Of a stretch of 64,000 bases of DNA, positions 1 to 9,423 are shown in pieces. The notes below the pieces were generated by a model. That model searched no databases. It worked only from the letters and a program-made list of their open reading frames with translations, and was not told the origin of the DNA. The stretch spans positions 2,730,001 to 2,794,000 of the forward strand of contig CATNEN010000031.1 in assembly GCA_950097015.1 (NCBI GenBank). Reading direction: 5' to 3'. Both the position numbers and the translations under genes were made by a program. This stretch comes from Macrostomum hystrix (lineage: Eukaryota; Platyhelminthes; Macrostomidae). The first letter of the stretch is position 1; every line of letters starts with the position of its first letter.

Positions 1-361
1 GCAGGAGGGCTGCAGGCAACGACACACCATTTGGTGACACTAGACCCGCAGCCAGCGAGGAGGCAATACTGCCCATTTCGCTGACTCCTGAGCACACACG
101 CACAAGGATACTGTACGCAGGCACACGCTCACACAGGTGTGTACATCTGCCCTGACTTTCTTATCGTCACGCAGTGTACACTTTCACTTGTGTCTTTGAG
201 GTTGGCTCTCAAGGGCGTCAATTGCACGACAAGCCCCTAAGCCTTCTCTCCGCGGCTGCTTCCCAAATTAAAGTGTCTTCGCCGCGGATTCGAGCTCAGG
301 GACTTTGGCGCGTCCCTGAACTCAAACTCTCTTAAACGCGTTAACCGCTCTGTCAAACCCC
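1..361 (-). mobile_element. tRNA-derived SINE, family A, copy 1 (cut by window edge)
   Basis: About 70-80% similar by eye to the copies at 21258-21652 and 35725-36046. Read on the minus strand, the head near 361 carries a pol III A-box-like TGACAGAGCGG and a B-box-like GAGCTCGAATCC, as in tRNA-Leu-derived SINEs. The body runs leftwards to base 1. The other copies end there in a short ATT-rich tail, which this copy loses at the window edge. It has no coding capacity, so it would depend on a LINE for movement. Confidence 0.75.
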
Positions 362-840
362 AGTGAGTAATAATGAATCATTTTGAATTGTGTGTTGCGC
401 ACATTCTGAAAAAAACAATTAAGTAGCAACCTCTACAGAACGTCGAGATATTCAACGATTTTGACATCGTCAAATTTTGAAAAGGCCACATTTTCCCCTA
501 AGCGCTAAAGGCTTCAGTACACCCCTGTACGCCAATCAGCATCTCAGTACAGTTTTGCAAAGCGTTCAGTTTGTCAATCACATCTACTGCATCATCAGGG
601 CATTCAAAGTCACTGTAGTGTCCCCTGACCCAGAGGTCCCCTAACGGGCTGTCCCCTCCCCTGATAATAGGCGGAAAAGTAGCTAGTATTCCTACTGTTA
701 AATTGACATCCAAGAATTGTACAGCAGATTAGCTCCAACAATTCTCCCTTATTCTTTCTGAATATCGGAAAACCCAGGCCATCCTGACAGCGGGCAGGTC
801 GGCACTGCTCTGCCTACGCGTTGGCAATTCTTCAATACAG

Positions 841-1227
841 CTATCTGATAACGATCGTCAAGAGCTGGTGGTGGCCCATCGCTACCTGTGGATCTGTGCG
901 GCGGCCCTTACCCTACTGGTGGTGACAGCCGTCAACCTACTGCCGCGCAAGTTCAACTTTCCCATACACCCGTCTGTCATCCTGCTAACTGTGCCTGCAG
1001 CCGTGTGCATCATCGGCATCGTCACCGGCTGCTGCCTGCACGCCAGAGTCTATCAAAGGAACTGTCGCAGAGAGAGCGGCAACTACGGCTTTTACTGCTG
1101 CTGCGGTGGCGGCGGCGTCGGGGGCGGATTAGCAAGAGGACCGGACCAAGACGGCTACCTGCTGCAGCCGATGAATCGGAATAGCGCGGTGCCGCGCGAC
1201 ACACAGGAAAGTCTGGCCGATGTCTGA
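841..1227 (+). CDS. Terminal exon of an unidentified two-helix membrane protein
   Basis: Reading frame of 128 codons plus stop, opening directly after a splice acceptor (TTCAATACAG, ending at 840) with no good ATG, so it reads as the last coding exon of a plus-strand gene whose earlier exons are not found. The peptide starts LSDNDRQELVVAHRYLW, has two hydrophobic spans (about residues 16-35 and 46-68) joined by a short loop with LPRKFNF, then a basic stretch, a Cys-rich YCCCGGGG patch that could be palmitoylated, and a polar tail ending ESLADV. The exon is GC-rich against AT-rich flanks, which supports real coding. I do not recognise the family. The upstream 713-840 bases show no convincing further exon. 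Confidence 0.5.
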   Translation, partial: LSDNDRQELVVAHRYLWICAAALTLLVVTAVNLLPRKFNFPIHPSVILLTVPAAVCIIGIVTGCCLHARVYQRNCRRESGNYGFYCCCGGGGVGGGLARGPDQDGYLLQPMNRNSAVPRDTQESLADV

Positions 1228-2223
1228 TATGCAGCCTCTGCTGATTTCTGAATTCAACAAGAAATAATCATTCCAATAGAAAAGTTGACGACGATTCGAA
1301 CGACAACTTTTATGCCTCCTTCGCTGTCTGCCTGTCCGTCTGTCAGTTGTCCATTCATTTACGTCTTGCATATTGCATTGGCCTCTAAAAGATTCATTAT
1401 GCTTTTGTATTTTCATGGCTAACTCAGCGCTCATGCAATGGAATTTGCGTCACTATTGCGCAGCAAGCAGGAGGAATTGTGAAACAGGTCCGGATAAACC
1501 ATTTGTACCTGTGGTACAATTGCATCAAGAACTCATTCTGTGCTCAGTGTAGGGTAAGCCATAGTATAGTTATTATAAGTTGCTTATTTTTTCTTACTAA
1601 ACCTTATTTCTTAACCCGATGCGAAGCCATTGTGCAGCCTGTACCACAGATTGATCTTATATCTGCAACACTTACTTAATCGGAAGAAAATAGATTGCAT
1701 GTATTTTATTTTGACTCTATGTATTCCGATTTCAAATGGGCTTAACCATAGGACTTTGAAGGCCAATCATTTTGTCTATGGCCTAAAGGGGATCTCCGAA
1801 TACTAGTGTATAGTATAGAAATGAGTACACCTTTACTCGCTCTATTTTGTCAAATGTGCAACTAGTATTCGAAAGTGCACGAAAAACAAGCTTGGATAAA
1901 AAACTCACAGACAGTCTATGGCCAAAAGGGTGGGTTTTCGTACCATGTACAATAGCAAGAGCTATGTTCAAAACGGAATGGACTTTTGGAACATCTCTCG
2001 TACATCCACTCAACGCACGAGGCAAAGCAAAGTCTATGGCCAAAGCTACGGCCAAACGTTCGATAAAATTATGCATATGCGAATACTGTCGAATAGGATT
2101 GAAAAGTGTCTGAATTGATTGGACTTATCACAGTCTGAGCTATAGACGAAGTATCCGTACTCGCTTAATCTAGCCCACTGTCGATTGCACATATGACAAA
2201 ATAGAACGAGAAAATGTGTATAA
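1228..2223. other. AT-rich spacer, no gene seen
   Basis: Presumed 3' UTR of the preceding exon, then intergenic DNA. Short frames at 1479-1679 and 1783-2113 have no recognisable motifs and biased AT-rich composition. The phrase GTCTATGGCC recurs several times here and near the transposon ends, suggesting older transposon debris. Confidence 0.5.
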
Positions 2224-2225
2224 TA

Positions 2226-2318
2226 TACCTTTTCAAATTCGGATTCGTCAAAAGTGACTTCGAATTCATCAGCGTATATAAAACTATAGAGCGCTCAAGG
2301 GAATGAGAAGAGGTGTCT
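2226..2318 (+). repeat. Left terminal inverted repeat of the Tc1/mariner-type element
   Basis: Begins TACCTTTTCAAATTCGGATT after the TA target site. By eye it matches the reverse complement of 3703-3795 at about 88 of 93 positions. Confidence 0.9.
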
Positions 2319-2543
2319 ATGGTCTATGGTGTCTATGGTGTCTATTCAAGAAAGTGACTTCGAATTCGTCAAAGTAAGTGAAATTCGTCAGTGCAAAAGC
2401 AGCCTGATCAGAAAGTGTCTTCGCTTTGTCTATGGCAAGAAAGCAAAGTGCCCAGTGTAAATTTAAGCGAGAAAGTGAGTGAAATTCGTCTATGTAAAAT
2501 AAGTCAGCAATCTTTCATTACTCATTTCCTGCTCTTGTCAGAG

Positions 2544-3564
2544 ATGCCATATTTGAGAATTTCGTCTGTGGATCGCTCTAGACTCGTGCGATGTTTTCAA
2601 CAGGGACGAGACTGGAGACTTCTCGCAGTTGAACTGGACATCAAGAGGACGACTGCCAATGACATTATCAGAAGATATGTAGATGAAGATAGGATTGATC
2701 TTAACGCGCGTGGAGGTGTGGTGAGACCAAAGTTCACTGAGGAGATGCTCGAGGCATTGACGCGGTACGTGGAGCTTGTGGCAGACTTTCCTGCTGCTCC
2801 TGTCGTGACAACGCAGGCAATTAGTCGTCGGCTTGACTGGACTTTGTGCATTACATTGAAAGATGTACGGCGGGTTCACGGAGATTGGAATAGTGACGTG
2901 ACAAAATAAGCTAGATTACTTTCTACACATGACCTGGATGCTAGAAACTGGACTGCTTGTAAGGAATTTAATCTAAGTAGATGAGTGTGGGTGCAACCTA
3001 TGGACGGCACGAACTAAAGGATGGGCAGATTTTGGCAATCGCGCAGTAATGATTGCGAATTCGCAGCGTGAGCACAATCTGACGGTAGCACTTGCTGTTA
3101 GCCCACAGTTGGGCCTGGTCCACCACCGCATCTTTGTTGGTGGCTTTACAGCAGAGAGGTTTCGTGAGTTTATGATTGAAGTCGGGACCCTTGTTGATGA
3201 CGAGTTCACGGTACTTGCTGACAACGCCAGGGCACATGGAGTCGTGAATTTTGGGCGTCCCGACCAAAGGCTTCAGTTTCTTCCACCTTACTCGCCTTTC
3301 TTGAACGCCACTGAAATGGCAATTTCTTGCATGAAGGCGGCCCTGAAACGGCGCATGACCGACCCTGATGTTGTCTTTGAAGTGCAGGATCGTCAGGCGG
3401 CTGTAGCAGCAGGTGAGACACTTCAGAACCGGCGTCTTCGCATTTTGAGTCGAGAAGTGGAAGATGCGATGGTTGCGATCAAGGAGGAGAAATACCAACA
3501 ATGGCACGAATTCACACTTCGGTACGGACCGCGGTGTCTGCCACACGGAGACATCTTGGACTGA
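2544..3564 (+). pseudogene. Broken DDE transposase (Tc1/IS630-like)
   Basis: The first part (ATG at 2544 to stop at 2907-2909) carries a helix-turn-helix DNA-binding region (SRLVRCFQQGRDWRLLAVEL) with a second HTH-like stretch and ends near RRVHGDWN. The second part, open from about 2979 to 3564, begins with VDECG, whose Asp fits the first catalytic residue. It then has LADNARAH (second Asp) and LPPYSPFLNATE (final Glu). A frameshift near 2905 and a stop at about 2974-2976 separate the halves, so no full protein is made. The spacing between the second Asp and the Glu is 30 residues, shorter than the roughly 34-35 usual in this group, and SPF-NAT replaces the common SPD-NPI. Confidence 0.85.
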
Positions 3565-3702
3565 TTACAGTGTGTTAACCTGTTCAAGCGACTTTAAAGC
3601 GTGATTTTATGCGTCTGTTTTCCTGTTGTGTTTGTTTAGTTGCTGTTTTACTTCACGATTGACAATATATACTGGTTGCACTTTCTCGAAAGAAATTACC
3701 AC

Positions 3703-3795
3703 AGACACCCCTTCTCATTCCCTTGAGCGCTCTATAGTTTCATATACGCTGACGAATTCGAAGTCAATTTTGACGAATCCGAAGTTGAAAAGGTA
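3703..3795 (-). repeat. Right terminal inverted repeat of the Tc1/mariner-type element
   Basis: Reverse complement begins TACCTTTTCAACTTCGGATT. It is followed by TA at 3796-3797. Confidence 0.9.
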
Positions 3796-3797
3796 TA

Positions 3798-4679
3798 GTT
3801 AGTTGGGATAGAAATTTGGCTGGGTTCCCAGTCCTAGTTTCTCCACAGACTCAACAGCTGTACACAGCAATGGCTGTGCCACTACCACTAGCTGACCTAC
3901 TACTGACAGGCACCCGAGAATTGGCCCATAGACTATTTTTAAAAGCAAAACAAATCAGCAACAACACACGGTTATTGGAAAGCTACAAAGCAGTTTTCTG
4001 TGTAAGCCAGATTCTGTCACCCGGTAGAGAAACTGTTGATTAGATAGCAGGCAAAACATTCAATAACAGGGCCTAGAAAAAAAAACAGGGAGACAATGTG
4101 ATAAGAGGCAACGACAGAGGGGCGGGAGAAAAATATTTAACATTCCTATCCCATTGAAAGCCCGTTGCCAGCATTGCATTATACAGTTCAGAAGTGCAAA
4201 TGAATAAATAAGCGAAAAGCCTGCATTAAAAAACATGTTTTCCTAGCCGATTGCTTTAGCATTATACTAGCCCAGTTCTCAATTACTGTATAGTCGGTGC
4301 AGGTGCACCAAGGCTAGTGTTTTCATCGGCGCGCTACAATACTTGTTGACAAGCAAGTGCAAATTCATTAGTGTCATACAAGGCAGACACCTGAGCAATG
4401 GGGAGTACAGGAACCACTGCCAATTGCCTCCCCTGTGGCTATCTTGGTAAAAGCAAACACTTGCAGGCAATACCTGTTGTAATACAGACTCACCTGCGGA
4501 TAGAGCGGTACTTTGAGCTGCCCACTCGAGAATCAATTGTACGGGAAGGCCTTGCTTCTATTTATTCTATTTTGTCTCGCCATGTTGGAGTAAAAATCCC
4601 AGAATCTCAACTATGAATTTCGATTCCACACATGTTTCTATCAGGGACTCGGAAAATATATAACCAGAGAATAGAAATG
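3798..4679. other. Intergenic spacer, no gene seen
   Basis: AT-rich sequence right of the transposon. Short frames (3816-4043, 4279-4616) have no known motif or splice context that I can support. Confidence 0.4.
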
Positions 4680-4885
4680 AAACCTAGCCCAGTTGGGCCA
4701 GGTGTAGGCGCCCAACTCGCCCACCTGATTCTGTTACCAATTTTACAGCCGTGTAACTGAAGCAAATATCAAATGCCTTGCTTAATGGACAAAAAAGGCT
4801 ACATTTTTTGGAATTAAGATTCGAACTAAGGAACTCGAATCGGTCAGAAGTCCACACTCTGAAGCTCTAGCTACCGGGGTAAAGA
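4680..4885 (-). mobile_element. tRNA-derived SINE, family C
   Basis: Read on the minus strand from about 4885: a tRNA-like head with A-box-like GGTAGCTAGAGC and B-box-like AGTTCGAATCT at about 35-45 bases spacing, then a body ending CCTGGCCCAACTGGGCTAGG. That tail resembles the tails at 9365-9390 and 54795-54830, so several SINE families here seem to share a 3' end. The arms do not pair well enough for a functional tRNA gene. Confidence 0.55.
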
Positions 4886-4934
4886 CAATCTACCCGAAAA
4901 AAGGAAAATTTAATAAATTATTATTACCCCTCAT

Positions 4935-6000
4935 ACAATCCAGCGATCTGATACCAAGTATTCGCCGGGATCCCAATCGGTAAATATATCTGATCCAAAT
5001 CGGTAAACAACCCCGATCCCAATTCATAAAAATATTTGATCCCACTCGATTAACATTCCTCACACCAATAAAAAATATGCCTGATTTCAATCGATAAATA
5101 TCCTTGATCCCAATCGATAAATATCTCAGATCCCAATCGATAAATATCCTTGATCCCAATCGATAAATATCCCTGATCCAATCGATTAATATACTTTATT
5201 CCAATCGATAAATAACCCTGACTCCAATCAATAAATATCCCTGATCCCAATTGATAAATATGCTTGATCCTAATCGATAAATATACATGATCCCAATCGA
5301 TTAAGATACTTTATCCCAATCGATAAATATCCCTGATCAAATTCATAATGTGTCACGCTTAATTTGATCCCTGATCAAATAACACTGATCCCACTTATAA
5401 ATATCCCTTATCCCAATCGATAAATATCCCTGATCCCAATCGATAAATATCCATGATCCCAATCGATAAATATCCATGATCCCAATCGATAAATATCCAT
5501 AATCAAATAACACTGATCCCATTCATAAATATCTCTGATCCTAATCGATAAATATCCCTGATCCCAATCAATAAATATCATAGATCCCAATCGATACATA
5601 TCCCTGATCAAATAACACTGATCCCATTCATAAATATCTCTGATCCCAATCGATAAATATCCCTGATCCCAATCAATAAATATCATAGATCCCAATCGAT
5701 AAATATCCCTGATCAAATAACACTGATCCCATTCATAAATATCTCTGATCCCAATCGATAAATATCCCTGATCCCAATCAAAAATATCTCTGATCCCAAT
5801 CGATTAATATCTCTGATCAAATAACCCTGATCCCATTCATAAATATCTCTGATCCCAATCGATAAATATCCCTTATCCCAATCGATAAATATCCCTGATC
5901 CCAATCGATAAATATCCCTGATCAAATAACACTGATCCCATTCATAAATATCTCTGATCCCAATCGAGAAATATTTCCGATCCCATCAGATAAATATCCA
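4935..6000. repeat. Minisatellite, 23-bp unit TGATCCCAATCGATAAATATCCC
   Basis: Imperfect tandem array with many point variants. In the right half a larger block containing TGATCAAATAACACTGATCC recurs at about 5606, 5711, 5815 and 5929, a higher-order period near 105 bp. Apparent minus-strand reading frames (e.g. 5408-5716) are repeat artefacts. Confidence 0.93.
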
Positions 6001-6365
6001 GTATATTACTCGTAAGTATCAAAGATGCCCCAATCAAATCAAGGTATCAGGTTTGTAAGACGTGTTCCACTGCTGTAATCTCAACTAATTTCATAAAACA
6101 CAACACGAGCCTAATCTAGGCAACGTCAAAGATGACAAAATTTGAAGCCAAAATAAGTCTGAGAAATGACGTAAAACACGCAAAATATAAGAAGATTAGA
6201 CTCATCAAATAGCCATTGTATTTACCCTTCTGATGAACGCAAAATCATTAATCGTTAATCAAGATTTTGATAGGAGAAAATCGTAAAAAAACGACACACA
6301 AAGGAAAGGGAAATTATACATTTGAGGATAACATCAATTCACTACTACTCAATCTACTCAATTTT

Positions 6366-7143
6366 CAATCTTAAAATCGCTCTTGTAATCTATCCTTGGA
6401 TTATGAAGGGATAGAGTTTTCTATCTAAAAACCGCTCTTGTAATCTATCCTTGGATAATGAAGGGATAGAGTTTTCTATCTAAAAACCGCTCTTGTAATC
6501 TATCCTTGGATAATGAAGGGATAGAGTTTTCTATCTAAAAACCGCTCTTGTAATCTATCCTTGGATAATGAAGGGATAGAGTTTTCTATCTAAAAACCGC
6601 TCTTGTAATCTATCCTTGGATAATGAAGGGATAGAGTTTTCTATCTAAAAACCGCTCTTGTAATCTATCCTTGGATAATGAAGGGATAGAGTTTTCTATC
6701 TAAAAACCGCTCTTGTAATCTATCCTTGGATAATGAAGGGATAGAGTTTTCTATCTAAAAACCGCTCTTGTAATCTATCCTTGGATAATGAAGGGATAGA
6801 GTTTTCTATCTAAAAACCGCTCTTGTAATCTATCCTTGGATAATGAAGGGATAGAGTTTTCTATCTAAAAACCGCTCTTGTAATCTATCCTTGGAGAATG
6901 AAGGGATAGAGTTTTCTATCTAAAAACCGCTCTTGTAATCTATCCTTGGATAATGAAGGGATAGAGTTTTCTATCTAAAAACCGCTCTTGTAATCTATCC
7001 TTGGATAATGAAGGGATAGAGTTTTCTATCTAAAAACCGCTCTTGTAATCTATCCTTGGAGAATGAAGGGATAGAGTTTTCTATCTAAAAACCGCTCTTG
7101 TAATCTATCCTTGGAGAATGAAGGGATAGAGTTTTCTATCTAA
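6366..7143. repeat. Minisatellite, 55-bp unit, about 14 copies
   Basis: Very uniform array: only a T/G change (GGATAATG to GGAGAATG) and small first-unit differences distinguish copies. Each unit carries CTATCC and GGATAG as inverted arms about 12 bases apart, so single strands could form a short hairpin in every repeat. Confidence 0.97.
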
Positions 7144-7383
7144 AATTGTTATTCTCTTAATTGCATTTAAATGAAACTAAATGCGATTAAAAAACAGCGG
7201 GAGTAATTATAACAATCCTTCGGACAGCTGGTTTATGCCTCGTCATCTAAGCAGACCATATGACTCTCTGACATGTCTGTTAGGAAAATGGCTGTCGAAT
7301 TTGTCGGACAAGCTGAAATTGGGTGCAAGAAATACGTGCGTTCTTCGCAAGTTTATATAGAGGCTAGGAAAACCTAAACCTAG

Positions 7384-7774
7384 GACTAGAAGAAGAAGGA
7401 CGAAACACTTTGTTTCCTGGAAAATTTGTCATTAAATGTAGATTTTCAAGGAAAAATGCACTGGCGAGATAGGAACTTTTTCACTTTCTCAAATTAAAAT
7501 GCTGGTAACTTTTCTATTCTTTTGACATAATTTGACATAAACAAAAATAAAATAAAGAAATATTATTCATGAATGAAGCTTTCTAAAATTCGTTGAAGCA
7601 ACGTGTTTTGCAAGATATCTTAAAAGAACAGCGTTGGATCTGCTTCCAATAAAGGCTATCAAAATTAAAATGTGAAAGGTAGAAAAGTTCCAATCTCGCT
7701 AGTGCATTTTTCTGTGAAAATCAGCCTTTAATACATTTTCCAAGAAACGAAGTGTTCCGTCCTTCTTCTAGTGG
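7384..7774. mobile_element. Hairpin (foldback/MITE-like) element
   Basis: Bases 7384-7501 and 7660-7774 are imperfect inverted repeats of about 115 bp; shared parts include AGAAGAAGGACG, GGAAAAATGCACTGGCGAGA and CAAATTAAAATG. The roughly 160-bp loop has no coding capacity. A fragment of one arm (TTCCAAGAAACGAAGTGT) recurs at about 22650, suggesting a dispersed family. No clear target duplication was identified. Confidence 0.7.
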
Positions 7775-7875
7775 TCACTGACCTAAACATGTAGCGAAAA
7801 CATTTCTATGGCCAAGACTGATTGCTGATCCAAATAAGTTTGCTAGGCAAACACAGTACAAAATATCGAAAACTT

Positions 7876-8030
7876 CTATTGGCTGAGGGTAGTCACGTGA
7901 CCTGGCTTGCAGTTAGTTTAAAATGGAAAAACTTTTCTCTTAATCTAAAATACTGGCTGATATTAGTCACGTGATCGGGTTGGGGTTAGGAAAAGGGGTT
8001 TCCTAAAATCTAAAAATAGAAACAATGAGA
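7876..8030. repeat. Two copies of a dispersed CACGTG-containing repeat
   Basis: ATTGGCTGAGGGTAGTCACG at about 7879 and TGGCTGATATTAGTCACGTG at about 7950 are related to each other and to a copy at 50885-50975. Each holds a CACGTG E-box preceded by an ATTGG-like box. The second copy shares a further downstream stretch ending TAGAAACAAT with the 50.9 kb copy. Confidence 0.5.
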
Positions 8031-9154
8031 TTGATTTGCCAACCAAGAATTAAATGTCGGTTACCGACGTTAGAGGTTAATGCTGTATCCTAGTTGAGAA
8101 TTCCATGGGCCGTAGTCGTAGTCATAGTCTTGATTTCCGCAAAACTTGTTTCATCCTAACGAGACATTGGTCGCGAACAAACACAATAGTTTGTACTTGC
8201 ATAAGTCATTTAGTTAGGGGTACTAAAGCATATTACTGCTCGCCGTTGTTTGGTACTGCCTAACTTGGCATTCTATTTAAATTATGATAAAAGTTTCTGT
8301 CTCTAACCAATAGCTTTTTAGTAAAAGAACAATTGAAGTCAAGATAGAACAAAGATTATTACTTTAAACAGAGACACATAAAGTAATACAGCTTTCAATC
8401 GATAAGCATTCATGTAGGTTTTATATTTTCAGCACAGAAAGGAGCTCATATAAAATCAATATATTCAATGATTTGAGTTGAAAGGACTATAGAATAATTA
8501 TTAAACTCTTTCATACGACACTAACAGAATTCTTGACTAGCGAGATTATTTCTTTCAACAAATGAATCGACAAATCAATGTGAAGTACAATTCTCAGATT
8601 TATATGAATACAAAATTAATATGGAATAATGCGAAAAGCTGGGCTTCAAAACGTCAAACTCTCTTAAATCGATTGGTCAACAATGATCCATTCTTGAGCT
8701 CACAAAGAATCTATTTAGTTTTTAATGTGAAACACAACTGATTGCACAACAACAAGAAACTGTCAAGGCTGATTTGTTCGATAATAAAAGTTCATAATAA
8801 ATTGAAGCAAAACAGCGCAACAATGCTTAGATAACAGATCAGGTCTAGGGTTGGAATCCAAGGTCTGGCTCGTCGGGACGCTTGAGGGTCTAGAAGAGTA
8901 GACTCAACTTCCATTTTCACCGATAAGAAAGAGTAGAGAATTAGGAGAGAGAAGCAGAGACGACCGATGAAAGTAGAGAAAAAGAGAGAGGACAGAGTCT
9001 GTTATTTTGTAAAGCAAATACATTTCTACATACAGATAAAACTAATTTCGGACAGTCCTATAAGGACATCTAGCTAAATAGGCTACATTCAATCATCTTA
9101 TTCGATGTAGATAATGTCAAAGATCAGATGCCAATCAGTGCCATTGCTGAAATA
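8031..9154. other. AT-rich intergenic spacer, no gene seen
   Basis: No reading frame, splice context or strong repeat is evident. A purine-rich stretch lies at 8930-9000. Confidence 0.5.
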
Positions 9155-9390
9155 AACCTTGGAAGGTTGTAGCCTAGTGGTTAGAGCGTAGGACTCACGA
9201 CTAGAGGGTCGGGGGTTCGATTCCCGACTCCACTGGAACACAATGTGTCCCTTAGCAAGGCAATTCACTCTGAATGGGTAACTGAGGGTGGGCGTGGCGT
9301 CCCACATCAGTCCATGGACTGAACAGCCGTACGCAGCCTTTAGCTGCGGTTGTGCTGTCGGCTGCACATCTGACCCAATTAGGAATTTCA
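9155..9390 (+). mobile_element. tRNA-derived SINE, family B
   Basis: The head has an A box (TAGCCTAGTGG at about 9169) and a near-perfect B box (GGTTCGATTCC at about 9212), followed by a body that continues CACTGGAACACAATGTGTCC, TTAGCAAGGCAATTC and CCATGGACTGAACAGCCGTA and ends CTGACCCAATTAGG. It lies just past the stop codon of the minus-strand gene at 9424, in its presumed 3' UTR, in opposite orientation. Parts of the same element, hugely amplified, form the arrays at 9959-11885. Confidence 0.8.
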
Positions 9391-9423
9391 GACGAAAAAT
9401 TCGTCAAACACAACACCAGTAAA

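Larger units (their letters stand above)
2226..3795 (+). mobile_element. Tc1/mariner-superfamily DNA transposon, degenerate copy
   Basis: A 1570-bp element bounded by 93-bp terminal inverted repeats (2226-2318 and 3703-3795) and flanked on both sides by TA (2224-2225, 3796-3797), the target duplication of the Tc1/mariner/IS630 group. Inside lies a broken DDE transposase. Motifs like AAAGTGACTTCGAATTCGTC recur just inside the left end (about 2346 and weaker at 2460-2490), resembling the IR/DR layout of some Tc1-like elements where the transposase binds inner and outer sites. Confidence 0.88.

Noticed and set aside
498-713. Minus-strand frame of 71 codons
   Set aside because: Short, no motif, and no support as an exon; opposite strand to the exon at 841-1227.
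9165-9235. A functional tRNA gene on the plus strand
   Set aside because: A and B boxes are good, but the acceptor stem does not pair and a SINE body follows; read as a SINE head. The same applies at 10150-10195 and 4810-4885 (minus).
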